NCBI GenBank assembly: GCA_018267575.1
Contig: JAFDYF010000051.1
Span: 1 to 64,000, forward strand
Direction: 5' to 3'
Origin: Bacteroidota bacterium
GTDB taxonomy: Bacteria; Bacteroidota; Bacteroidia; Chitinophagales; Chitinophagaceae
Length of the DNA: 64,000 nt
Positions 37,077-45,058 of this stretch are shown one piece after another. Both the position numbers and the translations under genes were made by a program. The first letter of the stretch is position 1. Each line of letters starts with the position of its first letter. A model generated the notes under the pieces. It was not told the origin of the DNA. It worked only from the letters and a program-made list of their open reading frames with translations, and made no database searches.

Positions 37077-38573
37077 ATGTTTATGAAAATAAAATATTTT
37101 TCAATCTTCATCTCTTTGTTGATTGCAACTACCGGCTGCAAAAAAAATTTTGGGCCAAAGATATATGGTTCACTTACGCCTACTAATTTCCCACAAACTG
37201 TTTCAGATTATGAATCTTATATGCTGGATGTGTATAAGCCTTTTCAGGCAAAATGGGGTTATCCCAATCCAACCGGTTTTCAGTTTGTGTTCAATGGCTA
37301 TGAATATTGTGACATACAGCTCAATGATGCAACCTCCGATCACATTGCCCACTTTCCTGAATGGGGCGCTTTCTTTGACTTCTTCAGTGCCGCCAATTTC
37401 AATTTCCTAATTACACAGGGGAGGAGCAGCCATTTTGAAAAAGTGCGTTTTGTCACTTTCATCACAAAGGTTATTAGTGACTTGGAAAACTCAAATATCA
37501 ATAACGCAATAAAAAACGAATTTATCGGGGAAGCTAAAATGGCAAGGGGTTGGTTGATGTACCATTTGCTCACGATGTATGGTCCTGTTCCGGTAATCAC
37601 CGACCCATCTAAAATTGGCACGGCTGCGGAATCGCAAATGTTGCGCCCATCGGAGGCTGATTTTGCAAAACAGATTGCACAGGATTTACAGGATGCGGCC
37701 AACGATCTTCCCCGGGATCAAACTGAGTATGGAAGGTTCAACAAAGGAGGTGCCTTGGTGGTGTTGATGCGATTGTACCTCTACGAAAAGGATTATGTCG
37801 ATGCCGAAAAAGTAGGTAGGCAAATTTTGACGATGGGATACAGCTTGGTGCCCAACTATATGAGTTTGTTTACTGAAAAAACCGAGCGTAATAATGAAAC
37901 CATCTTGGCTGTATCGGTGGACCCCAATGCCGATGGCAATGACCCACACGGGAACATGAACGCTTGGTCTTACTATTGTTACCCTGCAGATTTTCAAGGC
38001 CATGTTCAAAAAGGTGGGTGGGCAAGCCCAAACGGTGCGTTTACTGCTACTTGGGCATTTTATAAATCATTTGATCCAAATGATACTAGGAGGCAAATGC
38101 TTATACCCTCTTATATAAACATGTCTGGACAGGTAAGGGATAGCAGCAATATGAGAGGCCCTGTGATCATGAAATATCCTGATGATGATGTGAACACTGC
38201 TTTTCAAGGAAATGATATTATTCTTGCTAGGTATGCAGATGTGCTCTTGATGTTGGCGGAGGCCATCAATCAAAATAGCGGCCCTACCAGTGAGGCAATA
38301 GGGTTTGTGAACCAAGTCCGCGAACGGGCAGGCATCAGCGACCTCGGTGCATCGGACATTGCGTCCAAGGAATCATTTGATGATGCTATTTTGAGGGAAG
38401 AAGGATGGGAATTGTTTTTTGAAGGGCAAAGAAGAATTGAATTGATAAGGCATGGGAAATGGCAATCGGCCTTGCAAGCCGCAGGGAAAACACCTGGTCC
38501 TTCATTGTTCCCTGTGCCTCAATATGCACTGGATGAAAGCAAAGGCCAGTTGACACAAACCCCTGGCTATTGA
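37077..38573 (+). CDS. SusD/RagB-type nutrient-binding lipoprotein
   Basis: A 498-residue lipoprotein starting at ATG 37077 (or 37083), a few bases after the SusC stop codon. The signal ends ATTGC. SusD/RagB features are the N-terminal SusD-like part, TPR-like helices (MARGWLMYHLLTMYGPVPVI, YLYEKDYVDAEKVGRQIL) and the C-terminal RagB domain with ADVLLMLAEAINQ, VNQVRERAG and LREEGWELFFEGQRRIELIR. It covers the SusC pore on the cell surface and delivers substrate. A terminator lies about 210 bases downstream. Confidence 0.95.
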   Translation: MFMKIKYFSIFISLLIATTGCKKNFGPKIYGSLTPTNFPQTVSDYESYMLDVYKPFQAKWGYPNPTGFQFVFNGYEYCDIQLNDATSDHIAHFPEWGAFFDFFSAANFNFLITQGRSSHFEKVRFVTFITKVISDLENSNINNAIKNEFIGEAKMARGWLMYHLLTMYGPVPVITDPSKIGTAAESQMLRPSEADFAKQIAQDLQDAANDLPRDQTEYGRFNKGGALVVLMRLYLYEKDYVDAEKVGRQILTMGYSLVPNYMSLFTEKTERNNETILAVSVDPNADGNDPHGNMNAWSYYCYPADFQGHVQKGGWASPNGAFTATWAFYKSFDPNDTRRQMLIPSYINMSGQVRDSSNMRGPVIMKYPDDDVNTAFQGNDIILARYADVLLMLAEAINQNSGPTSEAIGFVNQVRERAGISDLGASDIASKESFDDAILREEGWELFFEGQRRIELIRHGKWQSALQAAGKTPGPSLFPVPQYALDESKGQLTQTPGY

Positions 38574-38782
38574 ATTCATTATGCCCTTGGGAAATTGTTT
38601 TCAAAATAGGTGGGCTTTGCTTTCACTACATGAACTGATTGTTTGGATGGTTTTATTACTAAAGGTTGAATTTGAAAAGCACCATATATAAATTTCCTTT
38701 TGACCTTATGCTTTATAATGAAGCAATAGGTTGATGTTTGAAAACCACGCTTGTTATTCTTTTAGTCATACAAACCAATACG

Positions 38783-38819
38783 CTCAGAAGATTCTAAATA
38801 GCAATCTTCTGAGTTTTTT
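38783..38819 (+). terminator. Intrinsic terminator of the SusCD unit
   Basis: CTCAGAAGATT (38783-38793) and AATCTTCTGAG (38803-38813) form a perfect 11-base stem with a 9-base loop, followed by TTTTTT. Confidence 0.9.
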
Positions 38820-38890
38820 AATCTACGACTCGAAAAATATTTACTCATTTTGAGTTGAGAAAAACTACTGTTCTTTTGAATTCCATCTTT

Positions 38891-38995
38891 AGGTCCTAGC
38901 GGGGTCTGGCGCAGCCGACCTTGCGTAAATAAGTTTGAACTAGGATTTATTTGATTTATTGGATAGATGGAATTGTGAAGGAATTTTTATGATCC
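38891..38995. repeat. Duplicated intergenic element, copy A
   Basis: About 105 bases, starting AGGTCCTAGCGGGGTCTGGC and ending TTATGATCC. It aligns with copy B in the same direction at roughly 80 percent identity by eye, with one 7-9 base gap. It does not encode protein and has no obvious terminal inverted repeats. Confidence 0.85.
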
Positions 38996-39094
38996 CTTTT
39001 TAATTGGGCAGGCATCTGATCATTGGTCAACATCGTTGCGACGCTCCGTTCATCGCTAATATAACTATTGAGCTATGGTTGCGTTCGGTCTTCT

Positions 39095-39153
39095 TGTCTG
39101 ACCGTTTCGGTCTGACATCGTTTGTGGAATTTGTTCTTAGACCTCACAGGTCT
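39095..39153. repeat. GTCTGAC direct pair and AGACCTCACAGGTCT palindrome
   Basis: TGTCTGACCGTTTCGGTCTGAC at 39095-39116 contains two GTCTGAC units around a short ACCG/CGGT stem; 22 bases later stands the palindrome AGACCT-CAC-AGGTCT (39139-39153). Both cores recur in hairpins elsewhere (20508, 48302, 53675). Confidence 0.55.
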
Positions 39154-39274
39154 TTAGCAGCATCACAAAATCATGAAAGTTTTTGCAGGCCTGTTAGCTT
39201 TTTGGGCCAGTTTGGGAATGTCTCTTCCTTGTTTGATCGTCCGATATATATGCAGCCAGAACACAAGTAAATAA

Positions 39275-39514
39275 ATGTATTTAAACCAAACAATTAATAA
39301 TATGGGTAACAACAAAATGAAGCTAGAAGTAGAATGGGAGCATGGTAAAGACTTGGTTGGGGTCATTTTTATTGACCGCCATAATAAATTTCTCCGTGTG
39401 CAAACTGACTTTGCTGGTTTGCTCCGCTCACTAATATCGGACATGTGGTCAATAGAGGATAGCGTTCTGCTAAAAAATGATTTAGGGCTTCTCTCGGGTC
39501 GTCCACATCGGTGA
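39275..39514 (+). CDS. Possible small protein between the two repeat copies
   Basis: A 79-codon frame with ATG at 39275 and a more likely ATG at 39302 (MGNNKMKLEVEW). The product looks protein-like: a charged start, VGVIFIDRHNKFLRVQTDF and LLRSLISDMWSIEDSVLL with alternating hydrophobic residues. I recognise no family. It could be a genuine small gene, or cargo or remnant of an inserted element, as it lies exactly between the two direct copies of the duplicated element. Confidence 0.35.
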   Translation: MYLNQTINNMGNNKMKLEVEWEHGKDLVGVIFIDRHNKFLRVQTDFAGLLRSLISDMWSIEDSVLLKNDLGLLSGRPHR

Positions 39515-39582
39515 GAAGAAAATTTGTCTCCTGTACATTCATAACTAAAGCTATTTCTTCTGTGTTAGTTATATTAAGCCTT

Positions 39583-39678
39583 AAGTCCTAACGGGGTCTG
39601 GCGCAACCGACCCAGCGCAAATAAGTCTGAACTGGGGTTCATTTGATTTATGGGATTGTGAAGGAAACTTTATGATCC
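39583..39678. repeat. Duplicated intergenic element, copy B
   Basis: Second copy of the element, starting AAGTCCTAACGGGGTCTGGC and ending TTATGATCC; 692 bases downstream of copy A in the same orientation. The conserved blocks are CGGGGTCTGGCGCA, CCGACC, AAATAAGT, TGAACT, ATTTGATTTAT and ATTGTGAAGGAA. Confidence 0.85.
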
Positions 39679-40415
39679 TATTTTTTTGCATCCCAGGGAG
39701 ACCTAGTATCCATCCACCAATAGCACAAACTAATAGTTAATCAAGTACATGGTGCAAGTGTGGGGGCAGCGCAATGTGAGTTGGCCAAGCTTGTGCATTA
39801 ATATTATGAATCGTTAGCACTACTTGTCCCGCCAAGAGGGATTCCTGGCACACTAACCATCCAAGCTACAATGCTTGCGCAATGTCCCCACTTTTTTAAG
39901 AAGTCCGCACTAATTGGGGCCTAGCCATATGGCTAATTTCATCTTTTTAAGCGAGAGTAACCTGCTGGAACGTAAAGGCTTGGATACTCATCAGCACATG
40001 GCTCTGCTGCATATCCACGCCAGTGGGGAAAAACATTCTTTTCATAAGCCCAAGAATCCAATATGGGTTTTGGGTATTTTATTGAAACAAGATTAATGCA
40101 TAAATACTTGATTTGATCTAAGAATAACTAGCAGCTTTATTTAGGTACAATCTCCAAGATATGGTTCCTCAAAAAAATCTTAATTAACCGGTTGAAAGAA
40201 TTCTCAAATATTTCTAACATTTTATCATATTCTGCCGTAATATTATATATACCTTAATCCAAAACAATCGAATGAAACGGCATTTTATATATTATTTGTT
40301 TGTTGATTAATTGGAAACCATGTAGCATCTTGGAATTTGGGGTGCTCATCATTTATGAATGGAGACCAGCTTTTACAGGTGAATGGAAATATTCTGACAA
40401 AACAACAAACAAAAA

Positions 40416-40955
40416 TTGACTGATTCTTTATTGATACAAGGTTGTGCCGCTAACGAAAGAAATGCCCAGTTTGCTTTCTACCATAAATATTTTCCTTTTT
40501 TGTCGGGAATCTGTTTGCGCTATGTGTTTCAAAAAGAAGTGACTAGGGAAATCACCAATGATGTTTTTATGAAAATATTTAAACATATCGGAGAGTTTGA
40601 TCCGGAAAAGGGCCAGCTTCTAAGTTGGATGAAAGTAATTGCCGTTCATACCTGCATAGATTATTTGAAATTGAAATCCAGCAAAGAAATTTTATTAAAT
40701 ATAGAGAGACTAACTGAGGGCTCAACCGATGCAATCCCAGCGCATGAACTTATAACGAACGATGTACTCAAATACCTTCAGGTATTGCCAAAAAAGCAGG
40801 CTGTTGTTTTTAATTTATATGTAGTGGAAGGTTATTCGCATGAAGAAATTGGATCAATACTACATATTTCAGCAGGTAATTCAAGGTGGCACTTGTCCAT
40901 TGCCAAACAGAGCTTAAAAAAATTAATGTCGGTAAATGGTTATGCAATAAAATGA
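40416..40955 (+). CDS. ECF sigma factor
   Basis: A 179-residue ECF sigma factor. In-frame ATGs upstream are followed by stop codons, so the start is TTG 40416. Region 2 appears in NAQFAFYHKYFPFLSGICLR and EITNDVFMKIFKHI, region 4 in KKQAVVFNLYVVEGYSHEEI and SAGNSRWHLSIAKQSLKKL. The end overlaps the start of the next gene (ATGA), so the two proteins are translationally coupled and the partner is probably the anti-sigma factor. A TTG start may keep sigma levels low (inference). Confidence 0.9.
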   Translation: MTDSLLIQGCAANERNAQFAFYHKYFPFLSGICLRYVFQKEVTREITNDVFMKIFKHIGEFDPEKGQLLSWMKVIAVHTCIDYLKLKSSKEILLNIERLTEGSTDAIPAHELITNDVLKYLQVLPKKQAVVFNLYVVEGYSHEEIGSILHISAGNSRWHLSIAKQSLKKLMSVNGYAIK

Positions 40956-42559
40956 ACAAAGAATACGATCTATATCAACAATACAAAGATTTGCTCGAAA
41001 AAGCAGAACTAACCCCTCAAACAGAAGATTGGGCGGCCATGGAGCAAATGCTGAACAAAGAATTGCCCATTTCAAACATCCCGAAAGGAAATTTGCTTTC
41101 AAAATTAAATTTTAAATCATTCCTCCTCTTTTCTGTTTTAGCTATTTTAATTTCTATTCCCATATTATATATAAATAGTTCAAAAAATAATGAAAGCAAA
41201 AAGAAAATGGAAGCTACATTTTCAAAGAATTTATCTACTGAAAATAAATCAACGATTAAAGGACTTGCTTTATCATCCAAAAATTTGTTAGCTGCAGAAA
41301 ATAAATCTGAAAGAAAGAAAACAGGAAAATCAGTCAATGATTCTTTTGGCAGACATGCAACTGTTTCTGGTGAAAGTGTTGATAACAGCAAGCCTAATAA
41401 CCCACACAACATCCTAAAATTTGAAATAAAAACGCAGTCAATTCAATCCAAGATTGACAATAAAGCCAACGCAATCAGTAAAAAAAATCAGGAGAAATCA
41501 ATGACTTTGTTAGGCGAATTAAGACAAAAAAATAGTACATACAATTCCAATAAAAGGAAATACGAAACGTCTTCAAATGGTATTGCTATAATTAAAAATT
41601 CTTCTACTAAGTTGAAGAATGGTTCAAAAGACAATGACGGATTTGAGGAAATCGAACCACTAAAAGCGATGGTTCCATCAACGGCTAAAAACATACCCAA
41701 AACTTATCAGATAGAGAAACCTTATTTTAATGATTTGCTGCCCAAAAATGAAATCACTGGGCAAAGCGTAAAACCCCGTATAGATCTTACTAGCAATTGG
41801 CAAAATGCATTGAATAAAACCGATTCTATCCTAACAGTTAAATCCCATAAACGCAAAAAGCAAAAGGATATCTCCGACGCCGTTCAAACGGATGGTATCA
41901 TCAGTGATTATAGAAATAGGGGAAATTATTTAGAGCCATTTTCAATCAAAAAAATGGAATGGGGATTGCAGCTTCCAGCCTTTTTCCCGTACGTTAATAG
42001 AGGAAATGCTGTAATCTGGAATACCTTTTCCCCAGGTTTATATGGGAATTTTGATTTAAATCAAAGCTTTTATTTTGGTTTTGTTGCTATTCCGTTTCAA
42101 AGGATTTCTTTGAGTCAAAATCTCTATTCTGATACAGTTCAATTTCAGAATATCTCAGGCAATTATAGCATTAGCAGTACTTTTTATGCCTACGAAATAT
42201 CAACGTTTTATTTTAGATTTCTTGGCGGTTTTCGGCTGAGTAGTCATTTTAGTGCGGAAATAGGACTTGGTACAAATTTTACTTATCAAAGAAGAATTAT
42301 TTTTCAAACACAAAATGATTCGACTGGATTTTATTCTGCCGGACTTGAAATTGCCACCAGAAGCAACCCCGCTCATCATTATTTTAATACTTTTTCAGCA
42401 TCTGGTAATCTAGCTTTTTATTACAACCTGCATAGATGGAATTTTGGGGTTCAATATACGAAAGGCCTGACCAGTTTTTTGAAAGATGTAAGTTCGAGTG
42501 CATTAATCAATCAATTTGATTTAAGTATAAAATTCAGACTAATCAAAAAAGCCAAATAG
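40952..42559 (+). CDS. Putative anti-sigma / outer-membrane beta-barrel hybrid
   Basis: A 535-residue protein whose ATG overlaps the sigma factor stop codon (ATGA). Residues 1-50 are a soluble acidic-to-basic segment with WAAMEQMLNK, typical of the cytosolic sigma-binding end in such pairs; one helix (about residues 53-72) crosses the inner membrane. A low-complexity Lys/Asn/Ser-rich stretch of about 250 residues follows. The last 200 residues (from MEWGLQLPAFFPYV) alternate hydrophobic and polar residues with aromatic girdles and end FDLSIKFRLI, like an outer-membrane barrel of the PorT type. A protein touching both membranes would relay outer-membrane state to the sigma factor (inference). 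Confidence 0.7.
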   Translation: MNKEYDLYQQYKDLLEKAELTPQTEDWAAMEQMLNKELPISNIPKGNLLSKLNFKSFLLFSVLAILISIPILYINSSKNNESKKKMEATFSKNLSTENKSTIKGLALSSKNLLAAENKSERKKTGKSVNDSFGRHATVSGESVDNSKPNNPHNILKFEIKTQSIQSKIDNKANAISKKNQEKSMTLLGELRQKNSTYNSNKRKYETSSNGIAIIKNSSTKLKNGSKDNDGFEEIEPLKAMVPSTAKNIPKTYQIEKPYFNDLLPKNEITGQSVKPRIDLTSNWQNALNKTDSILTVKSHKRKKQKDISDAVQTDGIISDYRNRGNYLEPFSIKKMEWGLQLPAFFPYVNRGNAVIWNTFSPGLYGNFDLNQSFYFGFVAIPFQRISLSQNLYSDTVQFQNISGNYSISSTFYAYEISTFYFRFLGGFRLSSHFSAEIGLGTNFTYQRRIIFQTQNDSTGFYSAGLEIATRSNPAHHYFNTFSASGNLAFYYNLHRWNFGVQYTKGLTSFLKDVSSSALINQFDLSIKFRLIKKAK

Positions 42560-42879
42560 AACCAAAATTCTTTTACTATTTTCAAGATCATTTATCATTA
42601 GACTTCCTTTTTAAAACTTGAGCATCGAGTTATTAGAATTTAGAGTTTGGCTAAATCGAAAATGGCAGCGATTGGGTATCGTGAAAACACGGAAGCCCAT
42701 TTTCCCACCTAAGCTTGCTGCTATTATTTCTTTCGGAGTGCCATACATTTTTTAGAATCGAATCTTGGGGTATTAAAAATCCAATTAAAGCCCAGTAAAA
42801 ATTTGTAAAAAAAGAAAGACCGGCGAAAAGTAAGAAAAAAAATAACCTCTTGCAGTACAAGAGGTTATTTTCGATTTTG
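42560..42879. other. Spacer before tRNA-Lys, with its terminator
   Basis: 320 bases with no gene seen. The right end contains the terminator of the minus-strand tRNA-Lys gene. Confidence 0.6.
42837..42872 (-). terminator. Terminator of tRNA-Lys
   Basis: Read on the minus strand, AAAATAACCTCTTG and CAAGAGGTTATTTT enclose a 5-base loop and are followed by a run of T. It lies 8 bases beyond the 3' end of the tRNA. Confidence 0.9.
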
Positions 42880-42952
42880 TGATCCCGCTGGGACTCGGAC
42901 CCAGGACCCATACATTAAAAGTGTATTGCTCTACCAACTGAGCTACGGAATC
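42880..42952 (-). tRNA. tRNA-Lys (anticodon TTT)
   Basis: 73 nucleotides fold into a standard cloverleaf: acceptor arms GATTCCG / CGGGATC with one G-T pair, D arm GCTC…GAGC, anticodon stem ATACA / TGTAT with loop CTTTTAA, and T arm CTGGG-TCCGAGT-CCCAG. The discriminator base is A, and CCA is not encoded. Confidence 0.96.
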
Positions 42953-42971
42953 ATCCCGTTTTTTGGGAGTG

Positions 42972-43002
42972 CAAAAATACAGTAAATATCTTTGTACACA
43001 AA
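42972..43002 (-). promoter_or_regulatory. Bacteroidota-type promoter of tRNA-Lys
   Basis: On the minus strand TTTG (43002-42999) and TATTTTTG (42979-42972) stand exactly 19 bases apart, matching the TTTG-N19-TAnnTTTG consensus. The tRNA starts 20 bases downstream. Confidence 0.85.
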
Positions 43003-43075
43003 TTTTTATAAAAATATTTTCAACATCATTTCAATTGTTATCAACATTTCTTTTTTAACGGCAAACCAACTCACT

Positions 43076-43083
43076 TACTTTTG
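43076..43083 (+). promoter_or_regulatory. -7 box (TACTTTTG) before the SDR gene
   Basis: TACTTTTG matches TAnnTTTG and lies 46 bases before the start codon. The upstream -33 box is only T-rich, so this is a moderate call. Confidence 0.5.
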
Positions 43084-43129
43084 TAGTAATAAATAATCCT
43101 TTTGCAATAACAAATAATCGGTTCTCACT

Positions 43130-43936
43130 ATGTCTTTTCTTACTGATAAAGTGGTGGTGGTCACTGGCGGAAGTGACGGCATTGGTCGTGCATTGGTGGA
43201 TGCATTGGTGCCAATGGGCGCTAAAATTGCTACTTGTGCCCGCAACTATGATAAACTGTACAACTTGCAATTGCAATACCCCAATGTATTGTTGCATACC
43301 ATGGCATGCGATGTGAGTGTTGAAAGCGATTGCAAAAGATTTATTGATTCCGTACTGGCTGATTTCGGGCATATTGATATCCTGATTAATAATGCTGGCA
43401 TCAGTATGCGCTCCTTGTTCAGCGATGTGGATGTGGAGGTAATGAAAAAAGTAATGGATGTAAATTTTTTTGGCGCGGTTTATTGTACCAAATATGCTTT
43501 GCCATCTATCATAGAAAGCAAAGGCACCATCTTGGGCATCTCGTCCATTGCGGGATATAGGGGATTGCCCGGTAGGAGCGGTTATTCGGCTAGTAAATTT
43601 GCTTTGCAAGGATGGTTGGAAGCATTGCGTACCGAACTGATACCCGATGGGGTACATGTAATGTGGGCCAGCCCGGGTTTCACGGCTTCGAATATCCGAA
43701 ATGCGGCTTTGAATGAAAAAGGCCAATTACAAGGCGAAAGCCCATTGGATGAAGGAAAGTTGATGACGGCTGAAGAATGTGCCAAACATATCCTTAAAGC
43801 CATCGAACATAAAAAAAGAACCTTGGTGCTCACGGCAAATGGTAAGTTGGGCGTATTCATGAATAAATTTTTCCCATCCTGGTCCGATAAATTGATGTAC
43901 AACCATTTCTTTAAAAACCAAAAACTGATAAAATAG
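43130..43936 (+). CDS. Short-chain dehydrogenase/reductase
   Basis: A 268-residue classical SDR. The nucleotide-binding motif TGGSDGIG is at residues 12-19, the structural motif NNAGIS near residue 87, and the catalytic Ser (GISSIAGYRG), Tyr152 and Lys156 (YSASK) are all present. The C-terminal part (EECAKHILKAIEHKKRTLVL) is like that of SDRs annotated as DltE/retinol-type dehydrogenases of lipid or steroid substrates; the true substrate is unknown. It is probably co-transcribed with the SAM hydrolase-family gene 46 bases downstream. Confidence 0.93.
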   Translation: MSFLTDKVVVVTGGSDGIGRALVDALVPMGAKIATCARNYDKLYNLQLQYPNVLLHTMACDVSVESDCKRFIDSVLADFGHIDILINNAGISMRSLFSDVDVEVMKKVMDVNFFGAVYCTKYALPSIIESKGTILGISSIAGYRGLPGRSGYSASKFALQGWLEALRTELIPDGVHVMWASPGFTASNIRNAALNEKGQLQGESPLDEGKLMTAEECAKHILKAIEHKKRTLVLTANGKLGVFMNKFFPSWSDKLMYNHFFKNQKLIK

Positions 43937-43982
43937 GTTTATCTCATATATTCACCTTTTTTTCTGAATTCTTTTTTCAACA

Positions 43983-44804
43983 ATGGCCTTATTAACCCTA
44001 ACATCTGATATTGGAGCACAGGATTTTCTGGTGGGGGCAGTGAAAGGACAGTTACTGGGCATCGACCCCGATTTCAGGATCATTGATATTTCGCACCAAC
44101 TATCGCCCTTCAACTATACACAGGCGGCCTATATTTGTCGCAATGTGCTGAAAAACTTTCCGCCTTTTACAAGCCATATTATTTTGGTGAACCTGTTTGA
44201 ACAACAACCCAAACAATTATTGCTGGCCTATCATCATGAACAGTATATTTTTTGTGCAGACAATGGCTTGCTTTCGATGATAGTAGAAGGAAGGCCTGAA
44301 ATGATTATTGGGCTGCCATTAGACGATAAGGCTATTAAAAACACGCTCTATTGCGTACAGGTTATTGGGAAGGCCATTCATGATATTTCCCATGGTAAAG
44401 CCTTGCAGCAGATTGGGGTTTCGGATATTATGTACCAGGAGAAAAACCATTTAAAACCCTTACTGGGTGATGGCTGGATGGAAGGCCAGATTATTTTTAT
44501 CGACCATTTTGAGAATGTAACGGTGAACATTACCAGAAATGAATTTGAAGAGCAACGAAAGGGGCGCAAATTCAGGATTGTGTTCAAAAGAGATGAAGTG
44601 ATCGATACCATTCGCGAAACCTATGCTGATGTGCCGGAAGGAGAAAAGCTGGCTCTATTTAACTCTGGCGACTATCTGGAAATAGCAATCAATAAAGGCA
44701 ATGCGGCAGGTCTGTTTGGATTACAGGGCTTTTCAGAGCAATCGCAAAATCAATATTTGCAGAGCCGTTTGTTCTATCAAACGGTGAAGATTTTTTTTGA
44801 ATGA
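43983..44804 (+). CDS. S-adenosylmethionine hydrolase (DUF62, SAM hydroxide adenosyltransferase) family protein
   Basis: A 273-residue cytosolic protein of the fluorinase/chlorinase/SAM hydrolase family. The N-terminal domain begins LTLTSDIGAQDFLVGAVKG with the Asp that holds the ribose, then IIDISHQLSPFN; YIFCADNGLL and IIFIDHFENVTVN are further family motifs, the last opening the C-terminal domain. Members of this branch hydrolyse S-adenosylmethionine to adenosine and methionine; true halogenases have a different halide-site loop. The biological role in non-halogenating bacteria is uncertain. It follows the SDR gene by 46 bases. Confidence 0.9.
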   Translation: MALLTLTSDIGAQDFLVGAVKGQLLGIDPDFRIIDISHQLSPFNYTQAAYICRNVLKNFPPFTSHIILVNLFEQQPKQLLLAYHHEQYIFCADNGLLSMIVEGRPEMIIGLPLDDKAIKNTLYCVQVIGKAIHDISHGKALQQIGVSDIMYQEKNHLKPLLGDGWMEGQIIFIDHFENVTVNITRNEFEEQRKGRKFRIVFKRDEVIDTIRETYADVPEGEKLALFNSGDYLEIAINKGNAAGLFGLQGFSEQSQNQYLQSRLFYQTVKIFFE

Positions 44805-45004
44805 TCTTTTGTTGGCAGGGCGTAGTTGATATAAAAGCCCATGTATACTTTGCACCCGATTTTTGTTGGATGTGTTGCAAGCCGTGGCGTTGTCATTCGG
44901 GTTGCAAGCATCGGAATCTGGTTGTCCTATAAAAGAAATTGATATTTTATATTAAACAACTGATTGTTTTCCCAAAAATTAATCGTTAAAACGGGTCAGC
45001 GGGC

Positions 45005-45034
45005 TTTAACATTATGCTCAGAACCTTATATTTG
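45005..45034 (+). promoter_or_regulatory. Promoter of the DUF2723 gene
   Basis: TATATTTG at 45027-45034 matches the TAnnTTTG consensus 25 bases before the start codon; TTTAAC at 45005 is a partial -33 box at the right distance. Confidence 0.6.
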
Positions 45035-45058
45035 CGGATTCTTTAAAATCAATGCTAT

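Larger units (their letters stand above)
38574..40415. other. Gene-poor 1.84-kb region with duplicated element and hairpins
   Basis: Beyond the SusCD terminator it holds two copies of a repeat of about 100 bases (38891, 39583), GTCTGAC and AGACCTCACAGGTCT elements (39095-39153), one weak reading frame (39275-39514) and a 14-base palindrome TAGCCATATGGCTA (39922-39935). No transposase or integrase remnant was recognised. A 60-codon frame at 39914-40096 has no support. Confidence 0.6.

Noticed and set aside
38574-40415. Insertion sequence or prophage remnant
   Set aside because: Despite direct repeats there is no transposase, integrase or terminal inverted repeat, so I list the repeats only.
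43055-43726. 223-codon open frame on the minus strand
   Set aside because: Opposite the short-chain dehydrogenase gene with intact TGGSDGIG and YSASK motifs; the antisense product is low in recognisable structure and rich in His/Gln.
43983-44804. Halogenase (fluorinase/chlorinase)
   Set aside because: The family fold matches, but no halogenation gene set is nearby and ordinary SAM hydrolase-type members are far more common.
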